Of a stretch of 64,000 nucleotides of DNA, positions 33,601-36,440 are shown piece after piece (the stretch's first letter is position 1; every line of letters begins with the position of its first letter). Where the stretch lies: NCBI GenBank assembly GCA_964019695.1, contig OZ026516.1:83965188-84029187 (forward strand), read 5' to 3'. Source of the stretch: Loripinus fragilis. Its lineage: Eukaryota > Mollusca > Bivalvia > Lucinida > Lucinidae. The notes beneath the pieces were generated by a model, which was not told where the DNA came from, made no database searches, and saw nothing but the letters and a program-made list of their open reading frames with translations. A program made the position numbers and the translations under genes.

Positions 33601-35663
33601 ATTCCTGATCTTTGCAACCTTACTTACTTTTACTATGTCGATAACTTTTAAGGTTTATATGATAGATAAAATAATTAACCTGAATGTATAACTTCTTATC
33701 TCCAATTGAAGTGAGCAAATAAGCTATGTGAATTACGTTACCGTGAACGTTTAGCCATTTTTTCTGAGAAGGGCGTATCTTTGTGAATGATGCAACCTTA
33801 GCTTTTTTGTTATAAATGTACATATAAAGGCATTTATTGAAGCTAGATTATTTATTCTGCATTTTCTTACTTTGCAGTGAGCCACAACAAGTTTTCAAAT
33901 ATATCAAATATTTAAAATCATTATTCTATAATCATATTTTAAAGTGTTATTCCAACACGGTTAATGAAACTAGATGCAACAGCTTACTTCCAATGTGAAA
34001 AGGATGATGTAAAAAGTGTTATGCAACACACTAGAACCTGATATTTTGCAGAAAAATATATGTTTCTACACCGGAAATAAGACCAGAGTGTAAGGTATGT
34101 GAATTACGTTACCTACCTATTGGCACAATGTTCGTTATACAAGAATACGATTTATTCTTTCCAACACCAAAGAAAAATGTAATTTTTAATATTCATCATC
34201 TACTGTTTGAAAACCAATATTTTTTTTTTCTGGACAACTCTTCAAATTTGATGTATATGATTAAAACAATAATTGTACTCATAGAATTACAGCTGAATTC
34301 CACTGTCAATTCATAACAAACCTGCTTAGACCATGCTGAGAAGCTAAAACATGATAAAGATTCTACATTATAGGCTTATTTGATCAACAAGAAGTCCAAG
34401 TAGAAGTGCATACTATTAAAGTTCTTAAATATTTCAGTCTTGTCAGAAATTTGGTATGTACAAGTATACTTTATCACAGTAACGTAGTTCACATTTAAAT
34501 TCAGTGGTGCTCTTTGTGATGCTGAATGAATCAAAATTTTTGGAGGAGCACTTTTTTTAGACATCATTATCTAATTGACCTATACCAAAGAGTAAAAAAA
34601 TAACATAAAAATGAAATCTAAGCCAAAAAAATTGTGGGACAAAAATTGGCTGCAATTGGTGAACTTAACTCGTTTTGGCTGTAAAATCCTTCGAACTCTG
34701 TGGAAAGTTGGTCCAATGCTCAGTAGGGAAACACGAATCTAAAGAAAGAAAATAATTTTTTAAACAAAATTTTGGGCCAGAGGGGACGCTGAAACATATT
34801 TACACGGAACCACATTGTCGGATTTCACCATTGTTCATTCTTAGTTGTAAAATAAAACAAAAATGAAAGTGACACCAACCTTTTTTTCATCCAATTTTCG
34901 ACCTGGAAACTACCACGAAATGTCCCAGATGTAGCTTGGGAACAAAATAACGTTAACACAATTTCGTGGTAGTTCCTAGGTTTACCACCCGTGCATTTGT
35001 TATTTACAAGTTCAAGGCCAAAAACGGAGCTTCAGTATTAGAAGAATTCAGTTTATTTAATTGAAGTTCAGTGGGATATATCTGACCTACCATTTGTTCA
35101 AAATAAGGATTAAACCCATCCATAAGATTTGTATATGTATACTATATATGCAAGCAGTAAAGGCTAAGACAAACATGTGCAGATGCACTGTCTCTCCACT
35201 GCTTCGATGCTGAGGTAGATAAAGTTGAATATAAATAAAGGCTGAAGCTAAATTTTAGTCATCTAGGATCTCTAGATAGCTACACATGCACGCTTGAAAG
35301 GTTACTTTTTTAATATGAGATATATACAGTAAATGTTCTCAATTTTGAACGCCAGTTACCTGCTTTATATGCCTTTACAAACAGAGCAGACCCCAGATCA
35401 GACTGCTTCTGAAGAAGCAGTCTGATCAGGGTCTGCTCTGTTGTTTGCTATTCTGACAAGCAGTTTGTGAACTTCAGCCCTGAAAATCATTTGATTTCAG
35501 AGCAGAACGAGAAAACATTTACCGTACTAAAATCACATGCACTGGCACATATCTGTTTAATTTTGTTTACAGTGGAATAAGAGCTACCCGTAAAGGACTG
35601 ATAGTCTTAGACAGTATTATCCCACATCTATTGGTGGCAATGTCAAACTGGAGAGATAGATGA
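3484..35663 (+). CDS. RSAD1: RSAD1, HemW-like radical SAM protein, mitochondrial (14 exons, complete)
   Basis: Radical S-adenosylmethionine protein of the HemW/RSAD1 family. Family members bind a 4Fe-4S cluster and SAM and have been linked to heme binding or trafficking; the animal protein is mitochondrial. I joined 14 exons by matching AG/GT sites and codon phase: 3484-3651, 5876-5928, 8046-8152, 10447-10579, 11179-11224, 13129-13190, 13647-13752, 16228-16320, 18188-18238, 21744-21797, 23976-24039, 25580-25791, 26653-26753, 35573-35663. They total 1341 nt, giving 446 residues plus TGA, close to the human protein (about 440). Visible motifs: arginine-rich N-terminus without acidic residues (about 1-38, likely mitochondrial presequence), cluster cysteines C60/C64/C67 in CARRCTYC, GGGTPS (108-113), EANP (142-145), GRDHS (180-184), HLSLYQL (233-239), HN (297-298), GAHGR (313-317). 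No frameshift or stop interrupts it, so it is probably functional. Introns carry most of the repeats listed below. Transcript ends are not determined. Confidence 0.95.
3912..3979. repeat. Hairpin family H1, copy in RSAD1 intron 1
   Basis: GCAAACAGTGTGGATC...AGATCAGCCAGCTTC mirrored by GAAGCTGGCTGATC...GATCTACACTGTTTGC with a tiny loop, a near-perfect 68-base palindrome. See the H1 finding for the other copies. Confidence 0.85.
3990..5574. other. RSAD1 intron 1, unassigned part
   Basis: AT-rich DNA with no gene recognised. Around 4290-4460 the pair GATATAC...TTTGTTGCTTAATATATCAC and CAGTGATATACTAAGCAACAAAT forms a loose inverted repeat. A poorly defined AAAATCAGG-rich stretch lies at 5110-5240. 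Confidence 0.45.
5577..5780. mobile_element. TA-flanked MITE with CAGTAAAACCTGTCTTAAG ends
   Basis: The inverted repeats CAGTAAAACCTGTCTTAAG (5577) and CTTAAGACAGGTTTTACTG (5762-5780) are exact complements, flanked by TA on both sides. An internal perfect palindrome surrounds GCAGAATGCTC...GAGCATTCTGC. TA target sites and CAGT ends fit the Tc1/mariner/pogo group; non-autonomous, 204 bp. It lies in RSAD1 intron 1, about 95 bp before exon 2. Confidence 0.88.
5876..5928 (+). CDS. RSAD1: RSAD1 exon 2 (4Fe-4S cluster loop)
   Basis: Encodes WPYCARRCTYCNFNKYI, with the radical SAM CxxxCxxC triad (C60, C64, C67) that ligates the 4Fe-4S cluster. Acceptor TTTCAG before 5876 and donor GTAAGT at 5929. 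It ends in phase 2; the split codon AG+T (Ser74) is completed by exon 3. A SINE lies 58 bp downstream in the intron. Confidence 0.95.
5987..6190 (+). mobile_element. SINE family A, copy 3
   Basis: tRNA-derived head (GGCTCAGTGGTAGAGTGC, B box GGTTTGAGCC), shared body and tail GGGACGTAAAGAATCAAATC. A perfect 13-bp target duplication AAACAAATATAAA flanks it (5974-5986 and 6191-6203). Confidence 0.92.
6560..6680. repeat. Hairpin family H2 (ATGTTTTGGGTGCTC), copy 1
   Basis: Imperfect palindrome: CTCAACCAAAACATG...TGGTACTC...GAGATCATTCTTTAGAGCACCCAAAACA. Related copies lie at about 11325-11432, 24228-24345, 24470-24545, 36046-36140 and 46634-46705. Likely a small foldback MITE. Confidence 0.65.
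6965..7026. repeat. Hairpin family H1, diverged copy
   Basis: AACAGTGCAGATTCTGATCAGATG mirrored as CATCTGATCAGGACCTACAC across a short loop, matching the H1 plan with different arm sequence. Confidence 0.6.
7465..7531. repeat. Hairpin family H1, copy in intron 2
   Basis: TCAAACAGTTTGATCCAGATC...GGTCTGGGTCAAAACTGTTTG. The flanks (AGAGTGTCAAAC, TTGCAAAGGATATCAACAG) resemble those of the copies at 46006-46071 and 63248-63276. Confidence 0.7.
7550..8045. other. RSAD1 intron 2, unassigned part
   Basis: No gene or recognised repeat; ordinary AT-rich intron sequence up to exon 3. Confidence 0.45.
8046..8152 (+). CDS. RSAD1: RSAD1 exon 3
   Basis: Completes Ser74, then covers residues 75-109, ending in INSIFFGG and the first base of Gly110. 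This is the start of the GGGTPS loop that contacts SAM in radical SAM enzymes. Acceptor TTCAG, donor GTAATT. Confidence 0.93.
8160..9590. other. RSAD1 intron 3, left part
   Basis: No gene seen. Short inverted repeats occur at 8211-8262 (ATATCAATCACTAG / CTAGTGATTGATAT) and 8575-8640 (around TTTCACTCGTGCTGCGCACTCGTGAAA). Otherwise AT-rich. Confidence 0.5.
9596..9661. repeat. Hairpin family H1, diverged copy
   Basis: GGCAAACAGAGAAGACCCTGAT...TCATCAGGATCTGGACTGTTTGC. The arms are imperfect but match the H1 layout. Confidence 0.6.
9775..10130. repeat. Dispersed repeat R1, copy 1 (about 350 bp)
   Basis: Matches 12190-12512 over most of its length: TTAACTGCrnTGTTGCACGTTG, GATAAACGTTGTC, TAGAATACCAGGTTC, GATATCAAAAGACAC. 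The right half folds back on itself (GAATACCAGGTTCGTG... mirrored by ...GAAACTGGTATTC). The open frame starting at 10016 is this repeat, not a gene. Confidence 0.75.
10225..10300. repeat. Short hairpin with GATCAG core
   Basis: AACAAAGGTGC...GGCCGCACAGTCTGATCAGCACCTTTGTTA, a hairpin close to the core of MITE family M1, just upstream of exon 4. It may be an isolated M1 core. Confidence 0.5.
10447..10579 (+). CDS. RSAD1: RSAD1 exon 4 (GGGTPS/EANP)
   Basis: Completes Gly110 and encodes TPS (111-113) and the HemW-typical EANP (142-145). It ends with two bases of Val154. The donor is read as GTAAGA at 10580; using the GT two bases earlier would break the frame into exon 5. Confidence 0.93.
10620..11160. 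other. RSAD1 intron 4, unassigned
   Basis: No gene or element recognised. Confidence 0.4.
11179..11224 (+). CDS. RSAD1: RSAD1 exon 5
   Basis: A 46-base exon completing Val154 and encoding EFQQAGVNRASLGIQ (155-169). The GVNRxSLGIQ string is a conserved HemW strand. Acceptor CACAG, donor GTAAAT, phase 0 at the end. Confidence 0.92.
11320..11435. repeat. Hairpin family H2, copy 2
   Basis: AACATATGTTTTGGGTGCCC...AACCATCTCACTGAGATTGTTC...GTACACACAACATATATTTGG, then TTGAGAAATAAG. Same layout as 24228-24345. Confidence 0.65.
11500..12010. other. RSAD1 intron 5, unassigned with PLE-end-like scrap
   Basis: AGTGAGTATGATCAGGAAAT near 11506 matches the terminal bases of the PLE 3' ends in this window, but nothing else of the PLE follows. 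The rest is AT-rich and unrecognised. Confidence 0.45.
12012..12077. repeat. Hairpin family H1, diverged copy
   Basis: ACAGTGTAGACCATGGTGAAATACAGC... mirrored by ...GCTGCATTTCATCTGGGTCTTCACTGTTTGC. Confidence 0.6.
12190..12512. repeat. Dispersed repeat R1, copy 2
   Basis: Second copy of the repeat at 9775-10130, in the same orientation, in RSAD1 intron 5. It ends 12 bp before the TIR element at 12525. Confidence 0.75.
12525..13108. mobile_element. Non-autonomous TIR transposon N1, copy 1
   Basis: 584 bp, ends AAGGGTGTTAAGAAAGTTCG and its near complement (GAACTTTTTTAACACCCTT), flanked by TA. No open frame. A second copy at 44799-45385 aligns along the whole length. TA target sites suggest the Tc1/mariner superfamily; Harbinger (TWA) is possible. 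It ends 20 bp before exon 6. Confidence 0.85.
13129..13190 (+). CDS. RSAD1: RSAD1 exon 6
   Basis: Encodes residues 170-189 plus two bases of residue 190, including LGRDHS (179-184), a HemW-conserved motif. Acceptor TTTCAG, donor GTAAGA. It lies about 20 bp after the end of a TIR element (12525-13108) inserted in the preceding intron. Confidence 0.93.
13200..13640. other. RSAD1 intron 6
   Basis: No element recognised. Confidence 0.4.
13647..13752 (+). CDS. RSAD1: RSAD1 exon 7
   Basis: Encodes residues 190-225. VSIDLIFGRPGQT is the typical HemW string (D-L-I-x-G-x-P-G-Q-T). Donor is GTGAGG, acceptor TATCAG. Confidence 0.93.
13968..14036 (-). mobile_element. SINE family A, middle fragment
   Basis: CCAGTACTAAGCACAGG...TTTTCTCAAGGACACAACTC is the reverse complement of the family A body (GAGCAAGACACA...TTAGTACTGG). 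Decayed and without boxes. Confidence 0.6.
14495..14552 (-). mobile_element. SINE family A, head fragment
   Basis: CTCAAGTCAAGCACTCTACCACTGAGTCACTG is the reverse complement of the tRNA-like A-box region (CAGTGGTAGAGTGCTTGACT). The 3' half is missing. Confidence 0.7.
14580..16220. other. RSAD1 intron 7, rest
   Basis: No gene. A diverged H1 hairpin lies at 14822-14890 (GGCAAACAGTGCAAAACC... / ...CTCCACTGTTTGC). A foldback lies at 15309-15404 (CCCCGAGTCCCAACTA and TAGTTGGGACTCGGGG). The remainder is AT-rich. Confidence 0.55.
16228..16320 (+). CDS. RSAD1: RSAD1 exon 8
   Basis: Encodes 31 residues (226-256) with HLSLYQLTLERGT, conserved in HemW proteins. The exon is phase 0 at both ends; acceptor TTACAG, donor GTAAGT. 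Confidence 0.94.
16330..17100. other. RSAD1 intron 8, left part
   Basis: No gene or repeat recognised. Confidence 0.4.
17110..17905 (+). mobile_element. PLE 3'-end fragment, + strand, split by a SINE
   Basis: Matches, in opposite orientation, the 3' non-coding end of the PLE at 27336-28460: TTTGATTAGA.TGTTTCTCC, CTTCAACAACAGCAGAATCT, GCTTAGGCTG.TGTCCATTCT, TTTCCTGATCATACTC near the end. No coding part remains. A SINE family B copy (17317-17639) interrupts it. Confidence 0.75.
17317..17639 (-). mobile_element. SINE family B (tRNA-derived), full-length
   Basis: On the - strand the head reads GGGCCGCGTAGCGCAGTCG (A-box region), then GTCGCGAGTTCGATCCCGG (B box), a body with CATACTTTCGTGGAGATTAA, and the tail CTTGGGACGTAAAGCAAC with A-rich end. 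A perfect 13-bp duplication AGGCGGCGCTTCT (17304-17316, 17640-17652) marks insertion into the PLE end. Confidence 0.92.
18188..18238 (+). CDS. RSAD1: RSAD1 exon 9
   Basis: A 51-base, phase-0 exon for residues 257-273 (TLPDSDAMADMYETAID), matching the PDxxxxAxMY helix of the family. A MITE begins 33 bp downstream of the donor. Confidence 0.92.
18272..18510. mobile_element. MITE family M1, copy 2
   Basis: TIRs TGAGCCACGACTCAAGATTT and AATCACATGTCGCCACTCA; core hairpin CAGATCAGCCTGCGCATACG...CAGTCTGATCAG. Begins 33 bp after RSAD1 exon 9. Confidence 0.85.
18582..18810. mobile_element. MITE family M1, copy 3 (opposite orientation)
   Basis: Same family inverted relative to copy 2, 71 bp away: TGAGCCGTGACATGTGATTT at the left, core GATCAGACTGCGCGTAAGCG, and ACATTGTTGAAAATCTCAT at the right. 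Confidence 0.85.
19049..20196. mobile_element. Candidate 1.15 kb TIR element
   Basis: TATACTCATGTCGAATGAAA at 19049 continues to ACGCACCAC. The reverse complement of 20166-20196 reads TATACTCATGCCCAATGAAA continuing to ACGCACCAC, giving about 30-bp terminal inverted repeats. The interior contains several ACGT-type palindromes (TGACGTAACGTCA) and short open frames with no recognised motif. Probably a non-autonomous DNA transposon. Confidence 0.6.
20345..21410 (-). mobile_element. PLE 3' fragment, - strand, with MITE insertion
   Basis: Begins with the PLE terminal signature GTGAGTATGACCAGGAAAT, has the 3' UTR signature CCTTTGAATGGACAACAGCC near 20835, and resumes at 21255-21410 with degraded C-terminal RT coding sequence (the segment corresponding to SxxFYGDLVYK...). 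MITE M1 copy 4 splits it at about 20920-21168. Confidence 0.7.
20920..21168. mobile_element. MITE family M1, copy 4
   Basis: TGAGCCGCAACATGAAATTT to ATCTCATGTTGCAGCTTA, flanked by TATAT-like sequence on both sides; core GATCAGACTGCGCATATTCG. A (TA)n run sits inside it at 21045-21057. Confidence 0.85.
21744..21797 (+). CDS. RSAD1: RSAD1 exon 10
   Basis: A 54-base, phase-0 exon for residues 274-291. It contains YEISNFSRK, the family's YExSNFAR motif. Acceptor TTTGTAG, donor GTAATT. Confidence 0.93.
21995..22232. mobile_element. MITE family M1, copy 5
   Basis: AAGCCATGACATGAGATTTC to GAAATCACATGTCACGGCTCA; core hairpin diverged (CATATCAGCCTGAGCATACT). About 200 bp after RSAD1 exon 10. Confidence 0.82.
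22240..23200 (-). pseudogene. 5'-truncated PLE copy, - strand
   Basis: 3' end at left (AGTGAGTACTTTGAAGAAAT, CACAATCACAGACC), a long 3' UTR, then reverse-strand remnants of the PLE C-terminal coding region at about 22830-23200, including a VYISQL-like motif near 23130. Multiple stops; non-functional. It lies in RSAD1 intron 10. Confidence 0.7.
23380..23890 (-). mobile_element. PLE 3' UTR fragment, - strand, split by a G/C-run MITE
   Basis: AGTATGACGAGTAAATGCCA at left, AACAACCAGCTC up to 23491, then the MITE, then AGAGATGATTGCCATACTGG from about 23783. The two halves align to adjacent parts of 27340-27520, where AACCAGCTCTC...AAGATGATTGCAATACT is continuous. Confidence 0.7.
23493..23756. mobile_element. 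G/C-run MITE, complete copy with TIRs
   Basis: Ends CATGCGCGGATCAAGAGGGG and TTTCTGGATCTGCGCATG are inverted repeats. Interior has a G tract then GGGGTCCAGACCCCCCCC and GGTCCGG. The interrupted PLE around it gives its limits. Confidence 0.75.
23976..24039 (+). CDS. RSAD1: RSAD1 exon 11
   Basis: Encodes residues 292-312 plus the first base of Gly313, including IHNQAYWQGSQYIGIGP. HN(x)xYW and the GxGPGAH start are strongly conserved. Acceptor TTCCAG, donor GTATAT. A longer open frame over this region is in a different frame and is not the gene. Confidence 0.94.
24228..24345. repeat. Hairpin family H2, copy 3
   Basis: ATATGTTTTGGGCGCTCAAA...GAACTGTCTCATTGAGACAGTTC...GTACCCACAACATATGTTAT, then GTTGAGAAATAGG. 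The clearest H2 copy. A weaker one follows at 24470-24545. Confidence 0.75.
24851..25320. repeat. Dispersed repeat R2, copy 1, containing an H1 hairpin
   Basis: Aligns with 57184-57890: TTAGACGTAGGTAAAACCTG, GAAGATGAGGCGT, ATTCGAAAGT, then hairpin GGCAAACAGTGTGGATCC...GGATCTACACTGTTTGTC (25083-25136), GAGGCTTCAAAA, CTTTAAGGGTAAATAAATGT, CATAAAATGCGCGCAC. The alignment shows H1 hairpins can be part of a larger element. Confidence 0.75.
25580..25791 (+). CDS. RSAD1: RSAD1 exon 12
   Basis: The longest exon, residues 313-383, beginning GAHGRF and including TLEPPNWLFEV and the C-terminal HemW helical region (LRTVEGV). Acceptor TTTAAG, donor GTAATG, phase 0 at the end. Confidence 0.94.
25800..26018. 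other. RSAD1 intron 12, unassigned
   Basis: No recognisable feature. Confidence 0.4.
26020..26136. mobile_element. Short MITE with AATTCTGTTAC ends
   Basis: AATTCTGTTACCGATCTTTT at the left mirrors AAAAGAGCTGTAACAGAATT at the right, and inside CACTCCCTAAAGC mirrors GCTTTAGGGAGTG. About 115 bp, foldback type. Confidence 0.75.
26140..26650. other. RSAD1 intron 12, right part
   Basis: No gene or repeat recognised. The ATG-starting open frame here runs into exon 13 from intron sequence and its first part is not coding. Confidence 0.45.
26653..26753 (+). CDS. RSAD1: RSAD1 exon 13
   Basis: Encodes residues 384-416 plus two bases of Asn417, from the HemW C-terminal domain. Acceptor TTTCAG, donor GTAAGT. 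It is followed by an 8.8 kb intron full of nested transposons. Confidence 0.92.
26760..27335. other. RSAD1 intron 13, left part
   Basis: No gene or element recognised before the PLE end at about 27336. Confidence 0.45.
27336..28460 (-). pseudogene. Old PLE copy, - strand, 3' part (left of the transposon insertion)
   Basis: 3' end AGTGAGTATGATCAGGAAAT at 27341, 3' UTR to about 28030, then a 115-codon reverse-strand frame to 28386 containing SYGVYISQLI, KLLKQGNRYHK, FSKFYHRHSEL and FYGDLVYKFK, the region C-terminal to the RT catalytic core in PLEs. The coding similarity continues to 28460 (NGIVSSKIYDKRDDF-like), where it stops at the inverted-repeat transposon and resumes at 34994. 5'-truncated at about 35120. 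Confidence 0.88.
28461..29110 (+). repeat. Left terminal inverted repeat (split by a foldback MITE)
   Basis: Matches the reverse complement of 34640-34993. Near the tip, GGAACTACCACGA (28478-28490) and GTGGTAGTTTCCA (28538-28550) are themselves inverted, a likely protein-binding pair. The match is continuous to GATTTTA (about 28771), jumps over 28772-29064 and resumes at ACAGCCAAAACGAGTTAAG. Confidence 0.88.
28772..29064. mobile_element. 293-bp foldback MITE nested in the left TIR
   Basis: Arms GCCCATATCTGTCAAATTAA (28772) and TTAATTTGACAGATATGGGC (to 29064) continue as an about 120-bp near-perfect inverted repeat around a loop at about 28899-28942. The right TIR lacks it, proving later insertion. 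TA flanks both sides, but the exact target duplication is ambiguous. The loop carries AACTACCACGATG and GGAAACTACCACTC, motifs close to those at the tips of the host transposon. Confidence 0.85.
29460..30190. repeat. Left cluster of GTGAATTACGTTAC motifs
   Basis: Six exact 14-mers: + strand at 29468-29481, 29653-29666, 29812-29825 and 29827-29840 (one base apart); - strand at 30155-30168 and 30175-30188. They lie in the interior of the long-TIR transposon. Function unknown; transposase or host DNA-binding sites are possible. Confidence 0.92.
30380..33620 (+). pseudogene. Nearly full-length Penelope-like retroelement (PLE), + strand
   Basis: Reverse transcriptase of the PLE class. A basic KKRKSRSHGKRKNGN stretch (about 30665-30705, after a frameshift near 30641) precedes the RT. 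From about 30720 to 33095 a single frame holds HGRHGL, FIKIPFINKG, YKYNKPIR, SKGPKYRFPS, LVPADKAANNVVVV, YWLPKLHKKPYKARFI, motif A STYDFSTLYTTLPHN, YRQVVGIPMGTNCAPLVADL, catalytic RYLDDIL, and SYGVYISQLI to a C-terminal NPITVGNFAFLFNCTP. Stops: TGA at 31182, 31188 and 31596, TAG at 32172. No GIY-YIG endonuclease is visible after the RT, though PLEs often have one there. About 500 bp of 3' UTR follow. Probably one of the younger insertions in the window. Confidence 0.93.
31407..33095 (+). pseudogene. PLE reverse transcriptase core (interrupted frame)
   Basis: One continuous frame broken by TGA (31596) and TAG (32172). It contains the RT palm: DFSTLYT (motif A), GIPMGTNCAPLVADL (motif B region), YLDD (motif C). 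The aspartates needed for catalysis are intact, so loss of function is due to the stops and upstream frameshifts. Confidence 0.93.
33096..33640 (+). mobile_element. PLE 3' UTR
   Basis: Non-coding tail after the PLE stop: GGGCCTGATGCTTTGGCTG and CAGGCCCACCGGGGTTTACC form a short stem, GCGGTACTTCTTTTGTGG matches other PLE tails here, and the end is TCGATTCCTGATCTTTGC. A fragment of the same subtype lies inverted at 41332-41395. Confidence 0.75.
33728..34492. repeat. Right cluster of GTGAATTACGTTAC motifs
   Basis: Exact copies at 33728-33741 (+) and 34099-34112 (+), and a one-mismatch copy at 34479-34492 (-). They lie on the other side of the inserted PLE, so the motif belongs to the transposon and not to the PLE. 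The stretch around them has no recognisable gene. Confidence 0.9.
34640..34993 (-). repeat. Right terminal inverted repeat
   Basis: Intact counterpart of the left TIR, including CTGGAAACTACCACGAAAT (about 34904) and TCGTGGTAGTTCC (about 34963). It lacks the 293-bp MITE and so shows the empty site. Confidence 0.9.
34994..35118 (-). pseudogene. Old PLE copy, - strand, continued after the transposon
   Basis: Reading the - strand gives NPYFEQMVGQIYPTELQLNK and then a TEAPFL motif running into the insertion point, exactly the sequence expected upstream of 28460. One in-frame stop. Similarity fades at about 35118. Confidence 0.88.
35380..35450. repeat. Hairpin family H1, perfect-arm copy
   Basis: AACAGAGCAGACCC...AGATCAGACTGCTTC mirrored by GAAGCAGTCTGATCAGGGTC...TGCTCTGTT. 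The arm sequence differs from 3912-3979 but pairs perfectly. It lies about 120 bp before RSAD1 exon 14. Confidence 0.85.
35573..35663 (+). CDS. RSAD1: RSAD1 exon 14 (stop codon)
   Basis: Completes Asn417 and encodes GIRATRKGLIVLDSIIPHLL... to the TGA at 35661-35663. The (L/I)RxTxxGxxVLDSI string is the usual HemW C-terminus. Acceptor GTTTACAG. An ATTAAA at 35882 could serve as a weak poly(A) signal, but nothing confirms it. Confidence 0.93.
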
Positions 35664-36440
35664 TAAACATAGAATTGACATTGATATCACAATCAAAATG
35701 GATGACATACCAGAAAAACACCTTCTTATGGTAACGGTCTACTGGAAAAGTGATGGTAGCTTCATCACTGACACTGATAACCAGTCAAAACGCATCACTG
35801 AGAATGGATGGAAGAATCACCAGAAAAACACAATTTTTGTGGCAATGGCATATACGCTGGAAAAAGTAATGTGTATCTAACATTAAATCTTCATCAATTA
35901 TCAGAAAGGAATCTGATTTATTATCAATGGTACAAATGGAACATGCGTGATATTTAAGTGAATTAAGATGCAGGACAAGATTGATATCAACAATAGCGAT
36001 AGATAAGTTATTTTGTCAATTAAAACTGTTATGTGCTTATCTGTACTTGAAAACATTTGCCGTGGGTAATCATTGGAAGGTTCTTAATGAGACCCTTCCA
36101 ATAAATACCCACAACATATTTTTTTTGTGGAGAAATACAAGGAATTATCTTAAAATTCTGACCCTCATGGGCTTTATTAAATGGCATCTGCACCAGTTTT
36201 ACATATTCTGTACGTATATTATCTTACCTACTCTGTCATATATAAATAGATACAGTTGATGTTTAGTTTAGGACATATTCATGTTTGAAACAGGGTCACT
36301 TGGTACCACTGGCTATTTTTCATAGCAGCAATGAAAGGTTCACAAAAGTCACAAATAAGGGCTTACATTTAAGTCTGCAGTACCTTAAAGTGTCCAGCAA
36401 AACAAATTTGAAAGGAACTATGTTATATTTATGGAACTTT
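35664..36440. other. Region after RSAD1 stop (3' UTR and flank)
   Basis: Probably begins with the RSAD1 3' UTR. Two related stretches, about 35698-35765 and 35804-35868, share ACCAGAAAAACAC and a later CTGGAAAA, suggesting an old tandem duplication. An H2 hairpin lies at 36046-36140. ATTAAA (35882) and AATAAA (36101) are possible poly(A) signals. Confidence 0.5.

Larger units (their letters stand above)
28461..34993. mobile_element. 6.5 kb long-TIR DNA transposon, 5-bp TSD, non-autonomous, undescribed to me
   Basis: Begins CACGGGTGGTTAACCTAGG and ends with the inverse CCTAGGTTTACCACCCGTG. The terminal inverted repeats extend roughly 350 bp (about 28461-28771 plus 29065-29110, against 34640-34993) with high identity; key shared stretches include ATCCGACAATGTGGTTCCG and ACGAGTTAAGTT. 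CATTT is duplicated on both sides (28456-28460, 34994-34998), and removing the element plus one CATTT restores the reading frame of the split PLE. After subtracting two later insertions the element is about 2.9 kb. No transposase is visible. Internal GTGAATTACGTTAC motifs occur on both sides of the inserted PLE. A CAC start and 5-bp duplication recall Transib/RAG-like elements; this is inference only. Confidence 0.88.

Noticed and set aside
28461..34993. Polinton/Maverick identity for the long-TIR element
   Set aside because: Mavericks are 15-20 kb with 6-bp duplications and encode a protein-primed polymerase and retroviral-type integrase; none is present.
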